Assembly (NCBI GenBank): GCA_903924465.1
Contig: CAIYBN010000131.1
Location: 1-64,000 of the forward strand
DNA from: an uncultured Myxococcales bacterium
GTDB lineage: Bacteria > Myxococcota_A > UBA9042
Length of the DNA stretch: 64,000 bases
Reading direction: 5' to 3'
The translations under genes and the position numbers were made by a program. Numbering within the stretch: position 1 is the stretch's first letter; every line of letters begins with the position of its first letter. Positions 44,329 to 53,118 of the stretch are shown here, one piece after another. A model generated the notes under the pieces. It was not told the DNA's origin. It saw only the letters and a program-made list of their open reading frames with translations, and ran no database searches.

Positions 44329-46998
44329 ATGTTCGTTCGGCGCCGCTCCCTTCTGGTCCTGTGCCTCGGCCTTTGGGTCGCGGGCTGTGGAGCCGCAGCT
44401 GGCAGCGCCGCGTCCGATGGCGAGGACGCCGCTGACGACACGGCCGCCGATGTAGCACTCGCCGACGACGCGACGCCCGACGTCAATCCCTATGTCGGCA
44501 AGTGCTCAAAAGGACCGAGTATTTGCGACGACGGCAACCCATGCACGATCGACGATTGCGATCCGGCGCAGGGCTGCATCACCACGATCAAGGTGTGCGC
44601 GGACAGCGACCCCTGCACGATCGACCGCTGCGACGTGAAATCGGGCGACTGCCTGCACGATCCCGATCCCTGCGACGACGGCAACGCCTGCACGACCGGT
44701 TCCTGCGTGGCCGGAAGCGGTTGCGCATTCGCCGCCGTCGATTGCAGCGATGGCGACGCGTGCACCTCGGACGGCTGCACACCGGCGAGCGGCTGCTTGC
44801 ACGCCACCGTGAACTGCGACGATGGCAAGACCTGCACCACGGACAGCTGCGACAAATCGAGCGGCTGCGTGCACAGTCAGCCCGCCGCCGGCAAGTGCTG
44901 CGAGGCGGACCTGGATTGCGACGACAACAACGTGTGCACCGCGGAACATTGCGTCGCCGGTTTGTGCAACTCCCAGGGCATCTTTGGCTGCTGCAAGGCC
45001 GACGCGGATTGCAACGACGCCAACGCCTGCACCGCCGACACCTGCAACGTGGCCAGCGGCGTATGCAGCAACGCGATTCAGGCCAACGCGGGCTGCTGCC
45101 AATCGGACGCGGAGTGCAACGATCAGAAGCCGTGCACGCTCGACCACTGCATCGCCAACGCGTGCGCGCACGAGCTGACATGCTGCCAGACGGCCAACGA
45201 CTGCTCGCTGTATGCTACGGCCATCGACAGCTGCGGCGAAGCCACCTGCACCAGCGCGGGCTGCGGCGTGATGCCGGTGACCGGCGGCGGCTGCTGCACG
45301 CCGTTGGTGAAATCGAGCGGCTTTGAGGCGAGCGATACGTGGGAGGTCAAGACCTTGCCTGCCAGCGCTGGCGCCTGGATGGTCGAAAGTGGCAAGACAC
45401 CAGTCAAGTCCGGCAGCGGCGCACTGGTCTATCGCTCGGCGCCCGCCGTCATCCTCGGTGGCGGTGCGACGGCGTTGGCCAAGATGGCGCCTGTGCACTT
45501 GCCAGAAGGCACGGGCGTGACCCTGCAATTCCAGTTCCAGAGCCAACTGAACGGCGCGGAAGTCGTGCGCTTGCGCGCGCTCACGGGCTTGGGCGCTTGG
45601 GTCATCTGGCAGGGCAGCAGCACCGCCGGCAGCTGGCAGACCGTCAGCGTCAATCTGAGCGGCTTTGCCGGTCGGAGCGGCGCGCAGATCTTGCAACTGC
45701 AATGGGAAGTCGTGCCCAAAGTCGGCATCGCGGGCAGCGGAACCGTGGTGGCGGTGGATGATGTCCATGTGACCAGCACCTGCGCCGCCATCAACTGCCA
45801 GGGCGACGCCACCTGCAACGACGGCCTTTCGGCCACCAAGGAAAGCTGCGCCAACAAGCAGTGCGTCTACGTCACCAGCCCCGACTACTGCGAATCCGCG
45901 CCAGCGTGCGACGACGGCAACGCCTGCACCGCCGACAGCTGCTTGCCCAGTCAATACCAGTGCAACCACGGTGCGATCGCCAACTGCTGCCTGAACGTGA
46001 CGCAGTGCGACGACAAGAACGTGTGCACCACCGACGCGTGCAATTTCTCGCACCAGTGCATGCACACCAAGCAGCCCGGAACGGTTTGCTGCAACGGCGC
46101 GAGCGACTGCGACGACGCGAATATCTGCACGCAGGACATGTGCCCGGTTGTCGGCTTGCCGTGTGCGCACACGCAGCCGGACGCGAACTGCTGCATGTCG
46201 GCCAAGGACTGCAACGACGGCGCTCCCTGCACCGTGGACACCTGCGCGGTCAACCAGTGCGGTCACAAGTACGTTTGTTGCGTCAGCGCCGCGGATTGCA
46301 ACGACGGCGACGATGTCTGCACCAACGACAGCTGCGTCAACCTGTTCTGTGAGCACACCCCGACTGGCGCGCCGGGCTGCTGCGTCCCGATCGTCTGGCA
46401 GCAGGACATGGAAGGCGGCATTCCGGCGATGTGGACGGTGAACGCGTCGTCGGCCAACGCCAAGTGGCAGTGGAGCCAGAAGAAAGCCCACGGCGGCACC
46501 GGCGCGTTGTGGTACGGCAATGCCGCGACGGGCGACTTTTCCGATGGCACCAACGCCACGACCGGTTCGCTGCAATCGACTGCAATCGACTTGCCGGCGA
46601 ACAACACGATTGAATTCTCCATGTGGGTCTGGCTGGACACGGAAATGGGCCCGCCGTATGACGAATTGACGCTGAGCGCGATGGTGGACGGCAAATCGTT
46701 CATGCTGTGGACCAAGCACAAGGACGTGAGCGCGAGCGGCGCGGAGCTGTGGCAGTTGCAGACTTGGTATCAAGCGCGGGTGAATCTTTCGGCTTTTGCC
46801 GGCAAGTCGGTCGTGCTGAGCCTGAAGTTCGACACCGTGGACGGCGTCGGCAACAACGGCCAGGGCGTGTTCGTGGACGACATGCAGCTCAGCCGCTCGT
46901 GCGCGCCGTTCACCTGCAACACGCCTCAGGATTGCGACGACAAGTTGCCGGACACCCAGGACGGCTGCGCGGCGGGCACTTGCACCTATGCCTATTGA
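44329..46998 (+). CDS. Cys-rich lipoprotein with two lectin/MAM-like beta domains
   Basis: An 889-residue protein; GAGG precedes the ATG. Lipobox VAGC (Cys20) and an acidic tether lead to Cys-rich CDDGNPCTIDDC-type modules (residues about 60-320). A beta-sandwich-like domain follows (about 325-485: SSGFEASDTWEVK, KSGSGALVYRS, VAVDDVHVTSTC), then a second Cys-rich block and a second similar beta domain (about 690-860: WQQDMEGGIPAMWTVN, GTGALWYGNAATGDF, FVDDMQLSRSC). The beta domains resemble MAM/adhesion-type jelly rolls. The gene end overlaps the kinase start by 11 bases, implying coupled translation. Probably a surface adhesin or receptor. Confidence 0.88.
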   Translation: MFVRRRSLLVLCLGLWVAGCGAAAGSAASDGEDAADDTAADVALADDATPDVNPYVGKCSKGPSICDDGNPCTIDDCDPAQGCITTIKVCADSDPCTIDRCDVKSGDCLHDPDPCDDGNACTTGSCVAGSGCAFAAVDCSDGDACTSDGCTPASGCLHATVNCDDGKTCTTDSCDKSSGCVHSQPAAGKCCEADLDCDDNNVCTAEHCVAGLCNSQGIFGCCKADADCNDANACTADTCNVASGVCSNAIQANAGCCQSDAECNDQKPCTLDHCIANACAHELTCCQTANDCSLYATAIDSCGEATCTSAGCGVMPVTGGGCCTPLVKSSGFEASDTWEVKTLPASAGAWMVESGKTPVKSGSGALVYRSAPAVILGGGATALAKMAPVHLPEGTGVTLQFQFQSQLNGAEVVRLRALTGLGAWVIWQGSSTAGSWQTVSVNLSGFAGRSGAQILQLQWEVVPKVGIAGSGTVVAVDDVHVTSTCAAINCQGDATCNDGLSATKESCANKQCVYVTSPDYCESAPACDDGNACTADSCLPSQYQCNHGAIANCCLNVTQCDDKNVCTTDACNFSHQCMHTKQPGTVCCNGASDCDDANICTQDMCPVVGLPCAHTQPDANCCMSAKDCNDGAPCTVDTCAVNQCGHKYVCCVSAADCNDGDDVCTNDSCVNLFCEHTPTGAPGCCVPIVWQQDMEGGIPAMWTVNASSANAKWQWSQKKAHGGTGALWYGNAATGDFSDGTNATTGSLQSTAIDLPANNTIEFSMWVWLDTEMGPPYDELTLSAMVDGKSFMLWTKHKDVSASGAELWQLQTWYQARVNLSAFAGKSVVLSLKFDTVDGVGNNGQGVFVDDMQLSRSCAPFTCNTPQDCDDKLPDTQDGCAAGTCTYAY

Positions 46999-49033
46999 GC
47001 TGACGCGCTACTGCCCTCGCTGCGGCAAGACGACGGAATTGCCGACGTGCCCGGACGACGCGACGCCGACCGTGCGCAATGTCGAGGGCAAGGGCCAAGC
47101 GCTGCTGCCGGGTGCGGTGGTCGGTGGGCGCTATCGTGTGCTGGGTGAACTGGGCCGCGGCGGCTTTGGCGTGGTGCTGGACGCGATTCACGTGACGACA
47201 GGCCATCCGGTGGCGATCAAGGTGATGACGCCGGTCGCCGGCGTGGACGGTCAGGAGCTCGCCCGCCGGTTCTTTCACGAAGCCTCGACGACGTCGCGCC
47301 TGTCGCACCCATCGACGGTGCGTGTCTTCGATTTTGGCCAAACAGAAGAGGGCGACCTGTTCCTGGCGATGGAACGGCTGAACGGCGAGACGCTGCTGGA
47401 GCAGCTGGACCGTGGGCCGCTTTCGGAGGCGGAGAGCGTGGCGATCGCCGTGGATGTGCTGCGCAGCCTGGCGGAAGCGCACGCCCAGGGGCTCGTGCAC
47501 CGCGATCTGAAACCGGCGAACATCTTTTTGCACGTGATTCCGGGCGGCGACCGCATCGTCAAGGTGCTGGATTTTGGCATCGTCAAGCACGTCGACAGCG
47601 GGATGACGCAGGCGGGCAAGGCGCTGGGCACGCCGACGCACATGTCGCCGGAGCAGTCGATGGGCAAGCTGGTGGACGCGCGCGCCGACCTGTACGCCCT
47701 GGGCGTGGTGTTGTTTGAATGCCTGACCGGCGAACTGCCGTTCTGGGCGGAGAGCGCGCTCGCGCTGTTGATGCAGCACATCTCGGAGCCGGTGCCGCGG
47801 TTGGCGGAGCGGGCGCCGGGCAAAGTGCGGGCAGCGTTGGCGGCGGTCGTGGAAAAAGCGCTGGCCAAGGACGCGGCGGAGCGCTGGCAGACCGCGACGG
47901 AGATGCGTGTCGCGCTGCAGGCCGCAATGGGCGAGCCGGTGGATACCTCGGCGTATCGCGCGGTGTCGTCGTCGGTCGTGCCGAGTGTTCGCCCTGTGCC
48001 GCCGGTTCACGAGACTCCGGTGTTTCCGGCGACGGTCCATGGGCCAGTGGCCAAAGTTATCGAGAAGACTGGCGATTGGAGCAGGACGGCGCAGTATCCC
48101 GTCACGCGGCCGGAAAAGATCGTTCACACGTCCGCGCCGGTTGAGGTCGTGGATGCCTCGGAGCGGCTGACCGCGTGGTGCGTGGCGGATGACGGCAGTC
48201 GCGTGTGGTGGGCGGATCAAACGGGCGTGCTGCGGACTGCCGCGCTTGCCTTGCTGGACGACGCGCCCAGGCGCCTGCGCGACCTGCTGGATCCGGTCGA
48301 AATCGGTCGCCATGAGTCGCTGGTGACCGCGGTTGTGGCTTCGGCCGATGGACGCTTGGTGGTCTCCGGCGCGATGGACGGCCTGGTCCGCGCGTGGGAT
48401 CCGGTCGCGGGCGAGCGGCTGGCGCAATGGCAAATGGGCGGCGCGGTGACGTCCTTGGCGCTCGCGACCGACGGCGCGCTGCTGGTGGTCGGTGCCCAGG
48501 ATGGCGGCGCTTCGCTGGTCGATGTGCCGCAGTTCCAGATTCGCCGTGTGCTGCGCGGTCATCGCGGTGCGGTGACGTCCGTCGCGCTGCTCGGTTCGCG
48601 GCGGCTGGTCGCGACTGCGGGGGAAGATGGCACGGTGCGGACGTGGGATCCTGTGGGCGGTGGCGCGCGCATGGCCCTGCGCGGGCAAGGATCGCCCGTG
48701 GTGGCGGTCGCGCTGGGCAACCACACGCAAGTGTTGGCATCGGTGACCTGGGACGGCGTGCTGACCTTGTGGCAGACGCGCACGGGCGAGGCGTTGTGGA
48801 AGCATCAGGCCCACGACGATGTGATTGCCGGCGTCGCCCTGGACCGCGCTGGCGCATTCGTTGCGACCGCATCCGATGACCGTACCGCCAAGGTTTTTCG
48901 CGTCGGCGGTGGCGAACTGCTCGCAGAGCGTCACGATTTCGAGGCCGGCGCCAAGGCCGTGCGCTTTTGCGACGGCGCGCTGGCTGCCGTTGTGGCGAGT
49001 TGGGATGGCACCGTCCGCCGGCTCGTCTGGTAA
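46988..49033 (+). CDS. Ser/Thr protein kinase with N-terminal zinc ribbon and WD40 propeller
   Basis: A 681-residue protein. An N-terminal zinc-ribbon-like CPRCGK with Cys21 is followed by a Hanks-type kinase (about residues 48-310): GELGRGGFGVV, VAIKVM (Lys78), GLVHRDLKPANIF (Asp173), KVLDFGIVKH, MSPEQSMG. The C-terminal part (about 385-681) contains WD40-like repeats, such as VVSGAMDGLVRAWDPVAG, VATAGEDGTVRTWDP and ATASDDRTAKVFRV. No membrane helix is visible, so it is probably cytoplasmic. The ATG lies inside the end of the Cys-rich lipoprotein gene. Confidence 0.93.
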   Translation: MPIELTRYCPRCGKTTELPTCPDDATPTVRNVEGKGQALLPGAVVGGRYRVLGELGRGGFGVVLDAIHVTTGHPVAIKVMTPVAGVDGQELARRFFHEASTTSRLSHPSTVRVFDFGQTEEGDLFLAMERLNGETLLEQLDRGPLSEAESVAIAVDVLRSLAEAHAQGLVHRDLKPANIFLHVIPGGDRIVKVLDFGIVKHVDSGMTQAGKALGTPTHMSPEQSMGKLVDARADLYALGVVLFECLTGELPFWAESALALLMQHISEPVPRLAERAPGKVRAALAAVVEKALAKDAAERWQTATEMRVALQAAMGEPVDTSAYRAVSSSVVPSVRPVPPVHETPVFPATVHGPVAKVIEKTGDWSRTAQYPVTRPEKIVHTSAPVEVVDASERLTAWCVADDGSRVWWADQTGVLRTAALALLDDAPRRLRDLLDPVEIGRHESLVTAVVASADGRLVVSGAMDGLVRAWDPVAGERLAQWQMGGAVTSLALATDGALLVVGAQDGGASLVDVPQFQIRRVLRGHRGAVTSVALLGSRRLVATAGEDGTVRTWDPVGGGARMALRGQGSPVVAVALGNHTQVLASVTWDGVLTLWQTRTGEALWKHQAHDDVIAGVALDRAGAFVATASDDRTAKVFRVGGGELLAERHDFEAGAKAVRFCDGALAAVVASWDGTVRRLVW

Positions 49034-49116
49034 TTGGCCCCTTGCCATGGCCCGCGTGGCGCGCGACAGTGCGCCGCGTGCAGCGGTGCACACACCGATC
49101 TCGCGAGGAATGCGCC

Positions 49117-49593
49117 ATGACTGACCTGCAACCACGCCATCCTGACGAATCCGCCGTGCAGATGACGGAGCTCATTCTGCCGCAGCACACCAACGCGCTG
49201 GGTACCTGTTTCGGCGGGCAAATTCTGTCGTGGATCGACATCGCGGCGGGCATTTGCTCGGGCCGGCACGCCCGCTGTACTGCCGTCACCGTGGCTTTTG
49301 ACGATGTGCACTTTGTCACGCCCATCCGCCTGGGCGATGTCGTCACGATCCGCGCACGCATCACGCTGGTCGGGCGTTCAAGCATGGAAGTGTGGGTCGA
49401 TGTCCAGCGCGGTCGCTACGACGGTGTGACGGAGCACGCGAATACGGCGTACGTGACCTTTGTCGCCGTGGACGCCAACCGCAAGCCGCGGGAAGTTCCC
49501 GCGCTGATCCTGGACAACGAGCCCGATCGGCAGCGGCACCGGGAAGCGCTGGAGCGTCGCGCAATCCGGCTGGCGCGCGCGAACCATCCCTGA
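49117..49593 (+). CDS. Acyl-CoA thioesterase, YciA-like hotdog
   Basis: A 158-residue hotdog-fold thioesterase, ATG 49117 with GCGAGGAA upstream. It matches the YciA/ACOT branch: MTELILPQHTNALGTCFGGQILSWIDIAAG (split here as LPQHTNALGTCFGG and WIDIAAG), VAFDDVHFVTPIRLGD and MEVWVDV. Members hydrolyse a range of acyl-CoA thioesters and help recycle CoA. In the catalytic stretch the usual N.GTxFGG is present as NALGTCFGG. It follows the kinase gene after 83 bases and does not look functionally linked to it. Confidence 0.93.
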   Translation: MTDLQPRHPDESAVQMTELILPQHTNALGTCFGGQILSWIDIAAGICSGRHARCTAVTVAFDDVHFVTPIRLGDVVTIRARITLVGRSSMEVWVDVQRGRYDGVTEHANTAYVTFVAVDANRKPREVPALILDNEPDRQRHREALERRAIRLARANHP

Positions 49594-49653
49594 ATTGCGC
49601 CCCACGTTGCCGCGTTGTTGCACCACACGGCCCGATGGCCGCACGAGCGTCCC

Positions 49654-50694
49654 ATGAAGATTCGCCTGCTCACGCTGCTCCTGACGTTGACCGCGCTACT
49701 CCCGACCGTGGCGCTATCGGCGGTGCCCAATACGCCGCTGTACTGGGCGCGCGGCAGTTTCAACGATGATGGACAGGCCGTTGAGCACGTGACGATTCTC
49801 GGCCGCAACGGCGCCGGTCAGGACCTGTTTGTGCGCTTTTCGATGGCCAATGCGGGCTTCAAGCACGGCGAACTGACGGTCACGTTTCGGCAGGAAGCAC
49901 CCGGCGGGACCTACTGGGGCGAACAGAAGTTCGCACGCGACGATTACACCGTGGCGACGGATCGCTTTTCGCTCAAAGCTGGCAAGCACAGCCTGGAAGT
50001 GCAGAACGGCCATCTGGTGGCTACCTTTGCCTTTGATTCGGTGACCGGCACGGTTGACGTGGCGCCGCAACTCGCACCGCTGACGGTGGCGGATCGCCGC
50101 GGTGATTTCATCGTGCGCGACCTCGTGGCGCCCATGGCCCGGATCACGGTGCATGCCAAGGACGGCGAACGGAACTTTGACTCGACGCTGGTCGGCTTTG
50201 CGGTGCATGAGGCATCGAACGCGACGGCCTACAAAATCTACGATCGGCTCATCCAACTGCACAACCTGGGCGGAGGCACTTTTGCCGTCGTCGACTACAT
50301 CGATTTGCCGGCCGAGCGCGGCGGACGCACGCTGGGCTTCGCGGTGATCAGTCAAAAGGGCCGGACTTTTGTCGGCGAGGTGGTCAAGGAGAGCCGCGAG
50401 AACGAGCATGCGGACGGCGAATTCGACTATCAAGTGCCATGGATGGTCACGATTTTGGCGAAGCACGGCGACGCGCGGGCGGCGATCCGGCTGACGGCGG
50501 AGAAGCAGGTCGGCAAAGAGGATGACCTGAAGGATCTCGGTTTCCTGGCGCGCAAGGCCGTCGGCGCGCTCATGCACCCGGTGAGCTACACGCTCAAAGG
50601 CCAGGCCGTGGGCGAACTCCAGCTGAACGCAACGGAAACCGCGCAATTGCTGGAGCCTTTTGCGATGCGTTACAAGTACGCGCAGGTTCGCTAG
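49654..50694 (+). CDS. Secreted hypothetical protein, AttH/Svf1-like
   Basis: A 346-residue protein with a classical signal peptide (residues 1-22, ending VALSAVP). The mature part is beta-rich with charged turns and TYWGEQKFARDDY and FDYQVPWMV segments. Its length and alternating pattern recall the lipocalin-like AttH/Svf1 and carotenoid-hydratase class, but I see no decisive motif, so this is tentative. It lies 60 bases after the thioesterase gene and 9 bases before the MBL hydrolase gene, suggesting an operon with the latter. Confidence 0.6.
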   Translation: MKIRLLTLLLTLTALLPTVALSAVPNTPLYWARGSFNDDGQAVEHVTILGRNGAGQDLFVRFSMANAGFKHGELTVTFRQEAPGGTYWGEQKFARDDYTVATDRFSLKAGKHSLEVQNGHLVATFAFDSVTGTVDVAPQLAPLTVADRRGDFIVRDLVAPMARITVHAKDGERNFDSTLVGFAVHEASNATAYKIYDRLIQLHNLGGGTFAVVDYIDLPAERGGRTLGFAVISQKGRTFVGEVVKESRENEHADGEFDYQVPWMVTILAKHGDARAAIRLTAEKQVGKEDDLKDLGFLARKAVGALMHPVSYTLKGQAVGELQLNATETAQLLEPFAMRYKYAQVR

Positions 50695-50703
50695 ACTCGC
50701 CGC

Positions 50704-51639
50704 ATGAACCTCGCGCTGCACCGATCGCCGCTCCAACGCCTCTCGCCTTCGCTGGACGGCATTGCCTTTCACCACGAGTCGCGCCCGGACGATGATCAGC
50801 AGTTTGCGCTGCAGTGGTTGGGTACGGCCGGGTTTCGCCTGCAGCTGCATGGCCGGCACCTGTGGTTTGACCCGCATTTGAGCCGGCATTCGCTGGCGGA
50901 GCTGGCGTTCGGCAAGATCGCGCCCGTGACGTCGCGCGTGCTGGCGCAGGTGGACGCGGCGGACGGCGTGCTGGTTGGACACAGTCATTTTGACCATGCC
51001 ATCGACGCGCCGGTGTTGGCCCAGCACTTTGGCGCGCAGGTCTACGGCGCCGCGGATACGCTGACGTACTGCCGCGGGCAGGGTGTGCCGGAAGCGCAAC
51101 TGCACTTGCTGGCTGGCGATCTCGCGACACATGCGCTGGGGCCGTTCGAGATCGGCGCGCGACGGTCGGTGCACAGTCCGTTTGCGCTGGGACACGTGCC
51201 GTTCCCGGGTCAGATTCTGAAGCAGTTCCAGGTGCCCGCGCACGCATCGGCGTGGCGCGTCGGTCAAGTGCTGATTCCGCATGTGACGGCGGCTGTCGCG
51301 GCAGGGCAACGCGTGACGATTGCGCACGTCGGTTCGGCCGCGCTGATCGATGCCGAACTGCGTGGGCTTCAGGCGGATATCGTGCTGGCGTGTACCATCG
51401 GCCGTCACGCCACGCCGAATTTCACCCACCGGTTGCTCGATGCGCTGGCGCCGAAACTGGTGGTGCCGTGCCACTGGGATCAGTTCTGGCGGCCGATCGA
51501 CGCGCCGGTTCGGCAAATCCCGAGCAACGACTTGGCGGGATTCCTGATGGAGGTCGCCGCGCACCGTTCGGCGCCGCGCGTGCGGGTGTTGCCGATCTTG
51601 GGTTGGACGACTTTGGCCGACGCGATCGATGCACGCTGA
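50704..51639 (+). CDS. Metallo-beta-lactamase-fold hydrolase (UlaG/NAPE-PLD-like)
   Basis: A 311-residue protein. The MBL motif is VLVGHSHFDHAID (HxHxDH type), preceded by LQWLGTAGFRLQLHGRHLWFDPHL. This start is typical of the NAPE-PLD/UlaG-related branch, where a phosphodiester or lactone is hydrolysed. Other likely ligands are RSVHSPF, IAHVGSAALID and VVPCHWDQFW. No signal peptide is seen. The ATG at 50704 is close to the upstream stop. The substrate cannot be told from sequence. Confidence 0.85.
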   Translation: MNLALHRSPLQRLSPSLDGIAFHHESRPDDDQQFALQWLGTAGFRLQLHGRHLWFDPHLSRHSLAELAFGKIAPVTSRVLAQVDAADGVLVGHSHFDHAIDAPVLAQHFGAQVYGAADTLTYCRGQGVPEAQLHLLAGDLATHALGPFEIGARRSVHSPFALGHVPFPGQILKQFQVPAHASAWRVGQVLIPHVTAAVAAGQRVTIAHVGSAALIDAELRGLQADIVLACTIGRHATPNFTHRLLDALAPKLVVPCHWDQFWRPIDAPVRQIPSNDLAGFLMEVAAHRSAPRVRVLPILGWTTLADAIDAR

Positions 51640-51827
51640 CCGAATTCCAACGTCACAGCCTCCCGCACCGCGGCGTGCCACCGGAGGTGCACGCTCGCGG
51701 TCTCAGTCCGAAATGCAACAGGTCTGACCGAGTTTGCTGTGGTATTCGAATTGGGTCAGCATGTGTAGCGGCGCGTCACAATTGTGTCAGATCCGCCAGA
51801 CGCGCCGCGGCCGCACATTGACAGGCA

Positions 51828-51857
51828 TCGGCAGCCGGCGCGACAATCCCGGCCCTA
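51828..51857 (+). promoter_or_regulatory. Possible sigma70-type promoter
   Basis: TTGACA at 51828-51833, an 18-base spacer, and GACAAT at 51852-51857 (four of six matches to TATAAT). It lies just before the small lipoprotein gene at 51872. The predicted transcript start would be close to or within the CGGAGG ribosome-binding site at 51861-51866, which weakens the call. Confidence 0.35.
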
Positions 51858-51871
51858 GCCCGGAGGTAGTC

Positions 51872-52195
51872 ATGCCGACCCTGTCCCGACGCATCATCGC
51901 TCTCTGCGTCATCACTTGTGGCCTGTGGGGCTTGGCGTGCGGCAGTGCCCGGTTCATCACCGTGGACGGCAACGGCGGCGTGATCGCGATGCCGGCGAAC
52001 AACGAATCTTCGCGCGAAAAAGCCGTCAAGATGATGTCTGGAAAGTGCCAGAACGGCTTTCTCATCGACCGCGAAGAAGAAGCCCAGGTCGGCACCGTGA
52101 CCAGCTCGAACACGTCCTACGGCCGTTACAGCGTGAACGGCACGCAGACGACCCGCGCCGAAACCGAATGGCGCATCACCTTCCACTGCAAATAG
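51872..52195 (+). CDS. Small hypothetical lipoprotein
   Basis: A 107-residue protein; CGGAGG precedes ATG 51872. The signal ends LWGLAC (lipidated Cys about 23), then a short domain with FITVDGNGGVIAMPANNE, a Cys (KMMSGKCQNGF) and a C-terminal beta strand pair ending ITFHCK, so the two Cys may pair. A Gly/Asn/Ser/Tyr-rich loop (SNTSYGRYSVNGTQTTR) lies between. No family is recognised. It is 9 bases upstream of folD on the same strand, but its function is probably unrelated. Confidence 0.72.
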   Translation: MPTLSRRIIALCVITCGLWGLACGSARFITVDGNGGVIAMPANNESSREKAVKMMSGKCQNGFLIDREEEAQVGTVTSSNTSYGRYSVNGTQTTRAETEWRITFHCK

Positions 52196-52204
52196 CTGGC
52201 TGCC

Positions 52205-53116
52205 ATGACGGAATTTGCTGCAATCGCGGCGCCCGCAGCTCCGCGCAGTGCGGAGTTGATCGACGGCAAGGCCATGGCCGCGACGATTCGCGGTGAACTG
52301 CGTGAAACAGTTGCAAAACTCGCGGCAAACGGCACACATCCCGGCTTGGCCGTGGCACTCGTGGGCGAAGATCCTGCGTCCGCCGTGTACGTCGGCGGCA
52401 AAATCCGCGCGTGCAAGGAAATTGGCATCCGCTCGATTGAGGCGCGTCTGCCGGCCGACACGACGACGGCGCAACTGCTTGAACTGATTGACCAGTGGAA
52501 CGCCGACGACAACGTGGACGGCATTCTTGTGCAGCTTCCGCTGCCGCGCGGTCTGGACACGCAGGCGGTGGTGGAGCGCATTCTGCCGTCCAAGGACGTG
52601 GATGGCTTTGGCGCCGACAATCTCGGTCGCCTGGCGCAAGGCAGGCCGCGGCTGGTGGCGTGCACGCCCTGGGGCGTGATGGAAATGCTCAAGCGCTGGG
52701 GGCAGCCGTCTGGCTGGACGCCCGCAGGTAAGCGCGCGGTCGTGATCGGTCGCTCGATTACCGTGGGTCGGCCGATGGCGCTGTTGCTGCTCAGTGCGGA
52801 CGCCACGGTGACGATTTGCCACAGCCGCACGCCGGATTTGGCGAGCGCGGTGCGGCAGGCGGAGATCGTCGTGGCCGCCGCCGGTCAACGGCATCTGGTC
52901 CAAGGCGATTGGATCGCCAAAGGTGCGGTCGTCATCGACGTCGGTATTCACCGCGGTGAAGACGGCAAGTTGACGGGCGACGTTGATTTCGCCACCGCCA
53001 GCCAACGCGCCCGCGCGATCACGCCCGTGCCCGGCGGCGTAGGGCCCATGACCATCGCGATGTTGATGGCCAACACTGTCAGCGCCTGTCGGCAACGCCG
53101 CGGCCAAGGAGTTTGA
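52205..53116 (+). CDS. folD: Bifunctional methylene-THF dehydrogenase/methenyl-THF cyclohydrolase
   Basis: A 303-residue enzyme that interconverts 5,10-methylene-, 5,10-methenyl- and 10-formyl-tetrahydrofolate with NADP. Motifs include YVGGKIRACKEIGI (Tyr62 and catalytic Lys66), VDGILVQLPLP, DVDGFGADNLGRL, CTPWGVMEMLKRW, VVIGRSITVGRPMALLLL and ITPVPGGVGPMTIAML. It is cytoplasmic. The stop lies just before gcvT, with the gcvT ribosome-binding site inside the folD end, so folD and gcvT are cotranscribed. Together with GcvT and GcvH it channels glycine-derived one-carbon units. Confidence 0.96.
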   Translation: MTEFAAIAAPAAPRSAELIDGKAMAATIRGELRETVAKLAANGTHPGLAVALVGEDPASAVYVGGKIRACKEIGIRSIEARLPADTTTAQLLELIDQWNADDNVDGILVQLPLPRGLDTQAVVERILPSKDVDGFGADNLGRLAQGRPRLVACTPWGVMEMLKRWGQPSGWTPAGKRAVVIGRSITVGRPMALLLLSADATVTICHSRTPDLASAVRQAEIVVAAAGQRHLVQGDWIAKGAVVIDVGIHRGEDGKLTGDVDFATASQRARAITPVPGGVGPMTIAMLMANTVSACRQRRGQGV

Positions 53117-53118
53117 AC

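Noticed and set aside
44506..46773. 755-residue minus-strand frame opposite the second Cys-rich lipoprotein
   Set aside because: Same repeat-shadow effect as at 32.8-35.6 kb.
46910..49135. 741-residue minus-strand frame opposite the WD40 kinase
   Set aside because: Antisense of a clear kinase gene; no motifs.
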